DNA of 58,553 bases from Bacteroidales bacterium. GTDB taxonomy: Bacteria > Bacteroidota > Bacteroidia > Bacteroidales > UBA932. The position numbers and the translations under genes were made by a program. This document shows positions 26,777-34,993 of the stretch, piece after piece (the stretch's first letter is position 1; every line of letters starts with the position of its first letter). A model generated the notes under the pieces. That model made no database searches. It was not told where the DNA came from and saw only the letters and a list, made by a program, of their open reading frames with translations. The stretch lies in assembly GCA_022508605.1 (NCBI GenBank), contig JAFLUX010000008.1, positions 1-58,553 of the forward strand, read 5' to 3'.

Positions 26777-27743
26777 ATATTCCGTATATGAATTTTGCCA
26801 GTTTGTTCGTCCATGGATAATCACGGGACAGCTTCCGCGCAAGGATTACCATGGGAGAATTATATATCTTCAGTGCTTCTCCGCCCACGATTATGACGTT
26901 TTTCAAGTAATTGCGCATCACGTTTCTTGTGATATCATCCACCTCGGGAGTTATTCCGTCCCGGCGTATCTTTTCCAGAAAGACAGGATCCTTGAATGGT
27001 ATGGCCTTGGTGAAATTAAGGGCAGTGGCATGATAATGAAACACTTTGCAGCCGCTGATATACTCGGTTCCCCACTGCGGATGTATCATCTGGCAATTGT
27101 AGATGCCGTCCAGTTCCACCATGACATTGCCGGCCGCCGCATTTGCCCTCCACAGACTGCATTGGTCGGAATGATATCCGTATCCGACCGAAGCCTCCTG
27201 CCAGAACTTGTGCCACAAATCGAACAGAAGCCGTCCTTTTTCGTTGTCCTTGCACAGGATAACGCCACCGTTGCAGAAGAAAGTATAGTTGTACTCCTCC
27301 GGGGGCACGCCTATCATCTTGTGATACTCCTCCAATCTTTCAGGTATGCTTCCTTCCGACCAGGATTTGAGGTGCATATAGGGGGTAGCCGCCGCGTCTC
27401 CATCGAAATCGGAGAGCTCATCCATATTGCCGAGAATGATGGTATCGCAATCCAGATACAGGAAGTCCCCCCTGACATACTGACGGACGGCTGTCTTCAC
27501 GAAACGGGAACGCTGCACCGGGTTGAAATCCTCCGGAGTGTCGATTTCGACAAGTTCGGAAACATAATCCCTGATCGTCGCCCGCTTCCCGCTCAGCGAT
27601 TCCGCAGTTTTTCCGTCGGTCGCCAGCACTATATGACTGTCCGGGTTGTGCAGGCGCAGCGAGTACATCGACATAAGCGCCTGTTCCGTGTAATAATCTT
27701 TTTCTCCGCTGACTAAGGCGTATACGAATTTTATCTTGCTCAT
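26760..27743 (-). CDS. GT8-like glycosyltransferase
   Basis: 327 aa. KIKFVYALVSGEKDYYTEQALMSMYSLRLHNPDSHIVLATD, VQRSRFVKTAVRQYVRGDFLYLDCDTIILG (DCD), FFCNGGVILCKDNEKGRLLFDLWHKFW, SDQCSLWRAN, LDGIYNCQ and a CKVFHYH segment. The C-terminal tail LKIYNSPMVILARKLSRDYPWTNKLAKF is nearly the same as in the paralogue at 28707. ATG 27743 overlaps the acyltransferase stop as ATGA. The last codons (FGYRL) contain the TTG start of the GT2 gene. Donor and acceptor unknown. Confidence 0.87.
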   Translation of the reverse strand: MSKIKFVYALVSGEKDYYTEQALMSMYSLRLHNPDSHIVLATDGKTAESLSGKRATIRDYVSELVEIDTPEDFNPVQRSRFVKTAVRQYVRGDFLYLDCDTIILGNMDELSDFDGDAAATPYMHLKSWSEGSIPERLEEYHKMIGVPPEEYNYTFFCNGGVILCKDNEKGRLLFDLWHKFWQEASVGYGYHSDQCSLWRANAAAGNVMVELDGIYNCQMIHPQWGTEYISGCKVFHYHATALNFTKAIPFKDPVFLEKIRRDGITPEVDDITRNVMRNYLKNVIIVGGEALKIYNSPMVILARKLSRDYPWTNKLAKFIYGIFGYRL

Positions 27744-28732
27744 TGGCGGCATTTTATTTCCGTTCCATAATCATAGGCCCGCTGTATGGCATACGAGCAC
27801 AATATTATACATGGGCAGACAAGCGCGAATACAAGCAGGCCGGACAGTGGTTTTCCGGTCGGAATCCGGGTGAAAAGCGCATAAATATGACGATGGAACA
27901 AATACATGCATAACGATGAATAAGAAATGAGCGTGGCCACAGCGCTCACGCACTTTGCACGGCTCAGGAGCGCGGAGACTGCGACAAGGGACACGACTCC
28001 GGCACAAACAATCAAAGCCGTAGCCTGACGGAAATAAAGCAGCAAGGCAAGCAGCAGGCATCCGGAGACCGCAAAGCAGAGAGCATTTTTCTTTATCAAC
28101 GATACGGGACCTTCGGGAATCGACAGGCCTGCGGCAAAAATTGCAGAATGCAGGAGAATACGAGAGTCGAAGTTCTTCCTCAACAAGAAAAGCAGGGCCA
28201 GTGCCAGCGCCAGCGCCGGTATATCTTTTTTATACCCCCCCCCACCACGCAGAGCCAGTATCAGCGGCGTAATCCAGTAGAAAAACATCAGTATCGCCAT
28301 ATACCACATTGTCCGTGGAAGCGGGTTCACGAAAAAAGGCAGTCCGAGAAGCGATAGGAAAAAGTCCGTGAACGACGGATACCATGCGGCGCCATACAAG
28401 CTGCCTCCAAGATACAAAAGCAGAGAGGCAATAAAATACAGGGGCCAGAAACGTTTGAACCGCCCCTCATAAAACTTGAGAACATCACGGCCGGAGCGGA
28501 TTTCATATCGTTTCAGAAAATATGCCGACATGAAAGTGAATGAGCCGAGGGCAACCTGCGCGAGCGCACTGAATACCTGCCGGGCGCGTTCAGACAAAAA
28601 CCCCGGATCAAGATAATCCAGCGCATGCCAGAAACAGACTATGTACAAGGCACAGATTGCCCGTGCAATATCAAAGGTCGTATCTCTTGCCTCCGGATTG
28701 CGGAAACTATATCTTGATACCGAAAAGGCCAT
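27740..28732 (-). CDS. Acyltransferase 3 family membrane protein
   Basis: 330 aa, about ten hydrophobic segments. TTFDIARAICALYIVCFWHALDYL at the N-terminus is the R-x10-H motif of the acyltransferase-3 family (Arg in FDIARAIC, His in FWHAL). It would O-acetylate a sugar of the repeat. The start (28732) lies inside the last codons of the upstream GT8-like gene. The coding strand holds a run of nine G (28235-28243) that encodes Gly residues in RGGGGYKKD; a change of one base would shift the frame, so expression could vary. Confidence 0.88.
   Translation of the reverse strand: MAFSVSRYSFRNPEARDTTFDIARAICALYIVCFWHALDYLDPGFLSERARQVFSALAQVALGSFTFMSAYFLKRYEIRSGRDVLKFYEGRFKRFWPLYFIASLLLYLGGSLYGAAWYPSFTDFFLSLLGLPFFVNPLPRTMWYMAILMFFYWITPLILALRGGGGYKKDIPALALALALLFLLRKNFDSRILLHSAIFAAGLSIPEGPVSLIKKNALCFAVSGCLLLALLLYFRQATALIVCAGVVSLVAVSALLSRAKCVSAVATLISYSSLCMYLFHRHIYALFTRIPTGKPLSGLLVFALVCPCIILCSYAIQRAYDYGTEIKCRQ
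28235..28243. repeat. Homopolymer of nine C (nine G on coding strand)
   Basis: Nine consecutive C on the plus strand, within the acyltransferase-3 gene. Only C7/G7 runs are seen elsewhere in the window (about 112, 29891 and 31069). Such a tract is prone to slippage, and a one-base change would end or shorten the protein at about residue 165. Assembly error is the main alternative. Confidence 0.7.
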
Positions 28733-29684
28733 AAACGGATTTCGCCAGTTTGTTCATCCACGGATAATCCCTTGACAACTTACGGCTCAGCACTACAAGG
28801 GGAGAATTATATATCTCCATATCTTCCCTTACGGGTATTATGAAACTGTCGAAATACTCTTCTTTGAGCGTCCGCAGCTCAGCTTCCGTTATGGCATCCA
28901 CCCCGTGCTCCCGTATGCGCCGCATCGTCTCCGTCCTCTTGCATGACAGGGTGTTGAAGTGCCTGGAGTTGCTGAAATAATGAAACACCCGGCAGTCGTC
29001 GATGTAGGGCGACATACCGCCCGGATACAATATCTGGCAGTTGTATATGCCGTCAAGTTCGCGCATGATGCCGCCGGCAAGCGCATTGGCGCGCCACAGA
29101 TTGCATTGGTCGAAATCGTAGCCGTACTTGGTCGAGCACTCGAGCCACAGTTTGTGCCACAGCTCGAAAAGGAGATGTCCGGCTTCATTGTCCTTGCACA
29201 GTATGACGCCGCCGTTGCAGAAGAAAGGGAACTCCAGGCGCTCCTGTATGCCGGTCTTCTTGTAAAAGCGCACCAGCCTGTCCGGCAACTCTCCGCCCCA
29301 GTCCCTGACATGCCGGAAAGCAACGCCGGCCACATCCGCATCGGAATTTTCCGGACCGTCGAGCCTGCCCATGACCACGGTGTCGCAGTCAAGATAGAGA
29401 AAATCCCCCTCGACGTATTCGCGAATCAACGTCTTTACATAACGGGAGCGCTGCAGCGGAGTGAATCCCTGCGGAGTATCTATGACCACAAGTTCGTCGA
29501 CATAGTCTTTGATATGTGAACGCCCGCCGGTCCCGAATGTATCCACAGTCTCCCTGTCCGCTGCCAGGACTATATGGCAGTCCGGATTGTGCATGCGGAG
29601 GGAATGCATGGACATCAGCGCCTGCTCGGCATAATAATCCGACTCGCCGCTTGTCAAAGCATATACGAACTTCAGTTTGCTCAT
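28707..29684 (-). CDS. GT8-like glycosyltransferase
   Basis: 325 aa, first transferase after the ABC exporter. KLKFVYALTSGESDYYAEQALMSMHSLRMHNPDCHIVLAAD, LQRSRYVKTLIREYVEGDFLYLDCDTVVMG (DCD), FFCNGGVILCKDNEAGHLLFELWHKLW, DQCNLWRAN and LDGIYNCQ. ATG 29684 overlaps the Wzt stop as ATGA. It shares the whole layout with the gene at 26760, including the tail MEIYNSPLVVLSRKLSRDYPWMNKLAK, so these two are the closest pair in the family. Confidence 0.87.
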   Translation of the reverse strand: MSKLKFVYALTSGESDYYAEQALMSMHSLRMHNPDCHIVLAADRETVDTFGTGGRSHIKDYVDELVVIDTPQGFTPLQRSRYVKTLIREYVEGDFLYLDCDTVVMGRLDGPENSDADVAGVAFRHVRDWGGELPDRLVRFYKKTGIQERLEFPFFCNGGVILCKDNEAGHLLFELWHKLWLECSTKYGYDFDQCNLWRANALAGGIMRELDGIYNCQILYPGGMSPYIDDCRVFHYFSNSRHFNTLSCKRTETMRRIREHGVDAITEAELRTLKEEYFDSFIIPVREDMEIYNSPLVVLSRKLSRDYPWMNKLAKSVYGLFGIKI

Positions 29685-30970
29685 GAGTCGGCAGACATCT
29701 TTTCCACTCCCTTTATCCATTTTTCATGAACGATGGAGAGTTTCTTCGGGGTTATGTCCGGGAACACGTGCCCGAAATTGTCGCTTCCGGTAATCACGTC
29801 GAAGTACAGGGCGGATTTGTCGGTAGTATAACGTTTTCTATTGCGTTCCGCCACGTCGAATGCAATTTTATATGTACCGGGCGCCAGCGTGTAGGGGGGG
29901 ATCTCGAAACTGACCCTGTATCTGCCCGGCTCGAGTGAATGCAGCTGGCTGACATCATTGTAGTCGGCACGGGCGAGCGGGTAGTCGTACTGGCTGAGCA
30001 AATTGAACCCTATCACAAGCGAACCTATCTTCTGCACCACCTCCACAATCATTTCTATGTTTATCGGGGAAGAACTCTGGTATACGCTTCCGCCCTCGCC
30101 GGGGGATGATACGGAGGTGCGCACGGCATAGAGAATGTTCGTATTGCCGTCCGTTCCTTCAAAAAACGTCTTGGAAGTAAGGCTGCCTATATATTTCTTG
30201 ACCGCATCCTGGCTGCTTCCATCATATACCATCTGTCCTTCATTGAGCACTATGCCTCGGTTGCAGAGCTGAAGCACGCTGTTCATGTTGTGGCTTACGA
30301 ACAGCACAGTCCGTCCGTTCTCTTTCGAGATGTCCTGCATCTTGCCTATCGCCCTTTTCTGAAATTCGGCATCGCCCACGGCAAGCACTTCATCCACAAT
30401 CAGGATTTCCGGTTCGAGGAATGCGGCCACGGCAAAGCCGAGCCTGACTTTCATGCCGCTGGAGTAGCGTTTTACCGGAGTGTCTATGTATCTTTCCACT
30501 CCGGAGAAGCCGACTATGTCGTCAAACTTGCGGTTGACCTCCGCGCGGTTCATCCCCAGAATCGCTCCGTTCATATAGATATTGTCCCTGCCTGTCAAGT
30601 CATCGTGAAAGCCTGTTCCGACTTCCAGCAAAGAGGCAATGCGCCCCTTCACGTTGATGCTCCCCGTGGTAGGGCTGGTAATGCGGGAGAGTATCTTGAG
30701 CAGCGTGGATTTGCCGGAACCGTTCTTGCCTATTATGCCGACCACATCGCCCTGCTCCACATCGAAAGTGACGTCTTTCAAAGCCCACACGAACTCGGAC
30801 TCACCTTTCTGCCCGTGTACGTTTGTCTCGCCGATTTTCAGGAACGGGTCTTCCTGCTTCTTTACCGTCGTTACCCACCAGCGGGTAAGGTCGCGGCTCA
30901 GCGTCCCTGTGCCGACCTGCCGCAGGGAATACAGTTTGCTTATTTTATCGAATTGAAGAACTGCACCCAT
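29681..30970 (-). CDS. wzt: Polysaccharide ABC transporter ATPase (Wzt-like)
   Basis: 429 aa. Nucleotide-binding domain: Walker A GIIGKNGSGKSTLLKIL (residues about 70-90), signature YSSGMKVRLGFAVAAFLEPEILIVDEVLAVGD (Walker B) and H-loop FVSHN. Residues about 270-429 form an extra C-terminal domain with strands such as PINIEMIVEVVQKIGSLVIGFNLLSQ, the Wzt-type carbohydrate-binding module that reads the chain end in O-antigen export. It pairs with the permease gene 4 nt upstream. ATG 30970 is used; an earlier GTG is possible. Chain-end recognition implies a specific terminal modification of the polymer. Confidence 0.93.
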   Translation of the reverse strand: MGAVLQFDKISKLYSLRQVGTGTLSRDLTRWWVTTVKKQEDPFLKIGETNVHGQKGESEFVWALKDVTFDVEQGDVVGIIGKNGSGKSTLLKILSRITSPTTGSINVKGRIASLLEVGTGFHDDLTGRDNIYMNGAILGMNRAEVNRKFDDIVGFSGVERYIDTPVKRYSSGMKVRLGFAVAAFLEPEILIVDEVLAVGDAEFQKRAIGKMQDISKENGRTVLFVSHNMNSVLQLCNRGIVLNEGQMVYDGSSQDAVKKYIGSLTSKTFFEGTDGNTNILYAVRTSVSSPGEGGSVYQSSSPINIEMIVEVVQKIGSLVIGFNLLSQYDYPLARADYNDVSQLHSLEPGRYRVSFEIPPYTLAPGTYKIAFDVAERNRKRYTTDKSALYFDVITGSDNFGHVFPDITPKKLSIVHEKWIKGVEKMSADS

Positions 30971-30974
30971 ATCC

Positions 30975-31838
30975 CTATACACAGTCCATGAAATGACGTT
31001 CCACCCGGTTGAACACCAGAACGGAGAATACCAATGTTACCAGCAGGAAAAACATACTGTATGCCAAGCCCCCCCAACTGAGGACACCCGTCCCGAAGCA
31101 GCCGTACTTGAAGGCCTCGAAAATCGGCGACAACGGATTGAGGGATATGACAAGCGTGTATTTTTCCGGTATGGCATCAAGGGGATAGACCACGGGGGTA
31201 GCATACATCAGCAGCTGAATCACAAAACTTATAAGCAACTGCAAATCCCGGTATTTGTATGTCAGGGACGACACCAGCAAGCCCCAGCTGAAACCATGAA
31301 ACGCTGTCATGCCGACCAGCACCGGGAACAGCAGCAGGCTCCAATTTGCCGAAAAGTCATTGTTCGATATGCGGCACCATACATATATAGCTACAAAAAG
31401 CATGGTCTGCACCCCTAACTTGAGCAGGCCCGACATCAGACCAGACAGAGGTACTATCAGGCGGGGGAAATACACTTTGCCGAACACGTTGGCGTTCGTT
31501 ACGAACACATTGGACGAAGCGCCGAAGCAATCGGTAAAATAGTTCCACAGGAGAATACCTGCCATATAGAACAATGGCTGCGGTATGCCGCTGGTAGATA
31601 TGCCCGCAAGCCCGCCGAATATGAACATATAGATTATTATGGTCATAACGGGCTGCACGACAAACCACATCGGGCCGAGAATCGTCTGTTTGTAAAGCGT
31701 GACGAAATTTCGCTTTACATACATGAAAGCCAGGTCGCGATATGCCCAGATGGCCCGCAAATCCATATCGAACCATCTGCGCTCTGGCCGGATGACGTAG
31801 TCCCAGCCGCCTTGCGGGGTCGCCTTACTGCTCGCCAT
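30975..31838 (-). CDS. wzm: Polysaccharide ABC transporter permease (Wzm-like)
   Basis: 287 aa from MASSKATPQGGWDYVIRPERRWF. ABC-2 type membrane protein with six segments: AFMYVKRNFVTLYKQTILGPMWFVVQPVMTIIIYMFIFGGLAG near the N-terminus is the hallmark of the Wzm/TagG branch. It moves undecaprenyl-linked polymer across the inner membrane with Wzt. ATG 31838 overlaps the Wzc gene by 14 nt; the longer frame starts far inside Wzc and is not credible. Closely packed with Wzt (4-nt gap). Confidence 0.92.
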   Translation of the reverse strand: MASSKATPQGGWDYVIRPERRWFDMDLRAIWAYRDLAFMYVKRNFVTLYKQTILGPMWFVVQPVMTIIIYMFIFGGLAGISTSGIPQPLFYMAGILLWNYFTDCFGASSNVFVTNANVFGKVYFPRLIVPLSGLMSGLLKLGVQTMLFVAIYVWCRISNNDFSANWSLLLFPVLVGMTAFHGFSWGLLVSSLTYKYRDLQLLISFVIQLLMYATPVVYPLDAIPEKYTLVISLNPLSPIFEAFKYGCFGTGVLSWGGLAYSMFFLLVTLVFSVLVFNRVERHFMDCV

Positions 31839-34212
31839 AGCCGTAGCCGTAGGCCCCGTAATGATAGCCGTACTTATGGTAGCCGTAACCACCTTTCACG
31901 GGCTCTATGCCGTTAAGCAGGATGGCAAGATTGCCGAATTTCTTGTTGTGATACCATTCTTCCACCTCGGCGAGATAGTCACGCTCCATATTGCCGACGC
32001 GGACAACGAACAGCGTCAGGTCGGAATAGGGGCTGATTATCGAGGCATCGGCGACTATTTCCACAGGCGGACAGTCGAGGAACACATAGTCATATTCCGC
32101 CTTGACCTCATCCAGCATCTTCTTGAACCGGGGAGAGAACAGCAGCTCGGCGGGATTCGGGGGCAGGGAGCCGCAAGGCAGTATATGCAGCTTGCCGACA
32201 TCGACTATCAGTCCCTTGTAATCGTCTTCCTGTCCGCTGAGATAATTGGAGACCCCGCGCTTGGGATTTCCCGCATAACTGGACAGCGAACCTTTTCTCA
32301 GGTCAAGGTCTATCGCAAGAACCTTTTTGTCCCTGATGGACAGGGCCGTCGCCAGATTAGCGGAAATGAATGTCTTGCCGCTTCCCGGAGTAGCGGATGT
32401 AAGCATCACCACCTGATGGTGGGAATTGAAGCCGAGCAGGAACTCCAGGTTGGTTCGTATAACCCTGAAGGCTTCATTGATATAGTCGCGTTTCTTCTCC
32501 TTCACCAGAACCACGGATGAGACGTCGGTATCATCCTGCTCCTTTTCCTTTTTGACGTACAGCGGAATGTCCCCGGCATACGGTGCGCTCAGGGCCTCGA
32601 TGTCCTTGCGTCCTCTCACCTTCGTATTCAGGACCTCCTTAAGGACTATTATCAGGCTCGGCAGCAGGAGTCCGAGGGCGATTGCCATCATAAGAACCTG
32701 TTTGGCATTGGGCGACACCGGTCCCCCCGGTCCCCTCGGAGTCTCTATGAGCTGATTGTTATAGGCCTCGAATGCCTGGGACAGTTCGTTCTCCTCGCGG
32801 CGTTTGAGCAGGTACAGATACAACTCTTCCTTGACTTTCTGCTGCCTTTCGACAGTCAGAAGTTGCCTTGCCTTAGTGGGATTGGTCGCGATTTTCGACA
32901 TCGCCTGGTTCCTTTGCGAACGTATGCTGTTTGCCTTGGACTGAAGCATCGTAAGCTCATAGTCCAATGACTGGAGTATGGAACTGCGGATGACGGCAAG
33001 GTCCTCGTCGAGGTCCCTGACGAGCGGGTTCTGCAAGGATGAATTGCTGAGGTGGTTATTGCGTACAAGCAGCTTGCTGTTGTATTCGCTGATAAGCGTC
33101 TCAAGATTCGTGGCAGTGATGCCGGAGTTTGCCGGCAGCAGCTGATGCTCATGCTTGCCGTCGGTCAGGTAGTCCCTGATATACCGCGTCATATATATCT
33201 GGTCATTCACTGCCTGCAGCTGCATGTCGGCAGCGTTCATCTGCGACTGGGCATAGTTGCCCGCCGCATCGACGTTCAGCATAAGATTGCTGGACTTCCA
33301 CGCCGAGATGCTCTGCTCCACATCCCCGAGCTCTTCTTCGATGAAGGCCAGACGCTCCTTTATGAACTTGTCCGTATTGGATGTCTTCAGGTTGCGGTCC
33401 TTGATCCACGTCTCATTGTAGATGCCGACCAACGTATTCAGCACGTCCTCCGCCCTTGTCGGGGAAATGTCATTGAAGCTTATATCTATAATCGTCGAGC
33501 CCTTTTCGTGGAGTTTGGTGATTATGCGTCCCTGCACCGAGCCGGCGACACCGGCGGCATTCTTGTGGGTGACATCCAGCCGGAAAGGCCCTCCGGTATT
33601 TTCCGGAGCCGTGGATTCAATCAGAAGCCGGCCCAATGGCGTAGATACCGTATCCTGGAAGTTTGCCGAGACCGTATAATCGAGTTTTGCGCCATTGTGC
33701 CTAAAGTCGTTCAGGGAGAGTCCGCCTTTGTCGTCCGCAGCAAGAGAAAACGAGGCGTTCTCATTATCAGGAAAATCTATGAAAGCCACCTTCACGGGAG
33801 ACTGTACCCCGTAAAGAAGGTTGTCGTGGAACGTTCCTTTCTGTGAATACTCGACGTTCAGCTCAAGACGCTTGACGATTTCAGATGCTATCCGGCCCGT
33901 CTTCATCAGCTGCATCTCATTGGTGATGTTCGAAGGCACGACCATGATGTCAAGCGTCTCCATAAGCGGATCGCTGATCATGTCATTGGGCTTGATGAGA
34001 ATCGAGACCGTGCGCATATATACCGGCGGAGTCGATTTGAGCCGGAACACGGCTATGCCGAGTGCGATTGCAAGCGAGACGACGAACCACGGCCATTTGT
34101 CGAGGAACAGGAAGAAATAGGTTTTCAGCAGCACTATGGGGCTGTCGTTGCCCTTGAGTTTTCGGACAGATTCATTTCCTGTCCGCTGCGCTTGTTCAAT
34201 ATATCTCTGCAT
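31825..34212 (-). CDS. wzc: Wzc-type polysaccharide co-polymerase / BY-kinase
   Basis: 795 aa. N-terminal Wzz domain with a membrane segment near residues 35-55 (WFVVSLAIALGIAVFRL), a long periplasmic coiled region, a second membrane segment near 510-530 (VLMMAIALGLLLPSLIIVL), then a bacterial tyrosine kinase: Walker A TPGSGKTF (about 608-615), Walker A' VLAIDLDLRKG (about 631-641), Walker B DYVFLDCPPVE (about 708-718). The last 22 residues hold eight tyrosines in a Gly/His-rich tail, the autophosphorylation cluster. It sets chain length and couples to Wza. Its presence together with Wzm/Wzt is unusual. Confidence 0.95.
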   Translation of the reverse strand: MQRYIEQAQRTGNESVRKLKGNDSPIVLLKTYFFLFLDKWPWFVVSLAIALGIAVFRLKSTPPVYMRTVSILIKPNDMISDPLMETLDIMVVPSNITNEMQLMKTGRIASEIVKRLELNVEYSQKGTFHDNLLYGVQSPVKVAFIDFPDNENASFSLAADDKGGLSLNDFRHNGAKLDYTVSANFQDTVSTPLGRLLIESTAPENTGGPFRLDVTHKNAAGVAGSVQGRIITKLHEKGSTIIDISFNDISPTRAEDVLNTLVGIYNETWIKDRNLKTSNTDKFIKERLAFIEEELGDVEQSISAWKSSNLMLNVDAAGNYAQSQMNAADMQLQAVNDQIYMTRYIRDYLTDGKHEHQLLPANSGITATNLETLISEYNSKLLVRNNHLSNSSLQNPLVRDLDEDLAVIRSSILQSLDYELTMLQSKANSIRSQRNQAMSKIATNPTKARQLLTVERQQKVKEELYLYLLKRREENELSQAFEAYNNQLIETPRGPGGPVSPNAKQVLMMAIALGLLLPSLIIVLKEVLNTKVRGRKDIEALSAPYAGDIPLYVKKEKEQDDTDVSSVVLVKEKKRDYINEAFRVIRTNLEFLLGFNSHHQVVMLTSATPGSGKTFISANLATALSIRDKKVLAIDLDLRKGSLSSYAGNPKRGVSNYLSGQEDDYKGLIVDVGKLHILPCGSLPPNPAELLFSPRFKKMLDEVKAEYDYVFLDCPPVEIVADASIISPYSDLTLFVVRVGNMERDYLAEVEEWYHNKKFGNLAILLNGIEPVKGGYGYHKYGYHYGAYGYGYGEQ

Positions 34213-34213
34213 A

Positions 34214-34972
34214 TTATCTGCTCAACAGTGTTACGATTGACATGACGAATGTGAATGTGGACATCCAGAAACCGGGAGTGAACACCTGCGTGCCGTTTAT
34301 CATTGTCGAGGTGCGTCTCTTATTGTTCGGCTCCACATAAATGATGTCATTCTGCCTGATGTAATAGGCCGGGGAAGCATATAAAGACTTCGTATCCAGC
34401 AGGCTCACGCGGTACGGAATCTGCACGTCTCCTTCCGTGCGCAGCACCAGCACATTGTCGCGCTGGCCGTCTATCGTAAGGTCATTCGCTTCCGCAATCG
34501 CTTCCATTATGGTGATTTTATCCCGGAGAATGTCTTTTCTGCCCCTGCTGGACACCTCGCCAAGCACATAATAGCCGAGACCTTCATACTGAATCGTCAC
34601 AATGGGGTCCTTGACCAGCTTCAGTTCCAAAAGCTTGTACTTTATCTCCTGTATCGCCTGGTTGCGCGTAAGTCCCGCAATCCTGATTTGGCCGATGACC
34701 GGCATGTCTATATTGCCCTGCTGATCGATAGAGTATGCGGAATCGCTGAGCAGGTTGAAGATTCTGACGATTTCCGGATCGCGGCTCTGAATCATTATCC
34801 TGAGCTGGTCGCCCGGTTCGAATCTTATCAGCTCCGCTTCCTGGAGGGCAATGGGGACTTTGTCCTCGGTGTCCTGGAAATAAACCACTTTGGCAGCGGA
34901 ACAAGAGACGAGCGCCGACAGCGCCGCCGCAATCAATACAATTCTGAAAAAATTTCTGCTCATATTATTCAT
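34214..34972 (-). CDS. wza: Wza-like polysaccharide export lipoprotein
   Basis: 252 aa. Lipobox LVSC (Cys 24). Poly_export domain with FEPGDQLRIMIQSRDPEIVRIFN and IDMPVIGQIRIAGLTRNQA, then a SLBB-like part (VTIQYEGLGYYVLGEVSSRG). It is shorter than E. coli Wza, with a C-terminal hydrophobic segment (GFWMSTFTFVMSIVTLL) that probably provides the outer-membrane helix. Forms the outer-membrane channel; Wzc is the periplasmic partner. It follows the antiterminator fusion gene after a 21-nt gap. ATG 34963 (MSRNFF) is an alternative start. Confidence 0.93.
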   Translation of the reverse strand: MNNMSRNFFRIVLIAAALSALVSCSAAKVVYFQDTEDKVPIALQEAELIRFEPGDQLRIMIQSRDPEIVRIFNLLSDSAYSIDQQGNIDMPVIGQIRIAGLTRNQAIQEIKYKLLELKLVKDPIVTIQYEGLGYYVLGEVSSRGRKDILRDKITIMEAIAEANDLTIDGQRDNVLVLRTEGDVQIPYRVSLLDTKSLYASPAYYIRQNDIIYVEPNNKRRTSTMINGTQVFTPGFWMSTFTFVMSIVTLLSR

Positions 34973-34993
34973 CTTCTGTTTTCATCTGTTATA

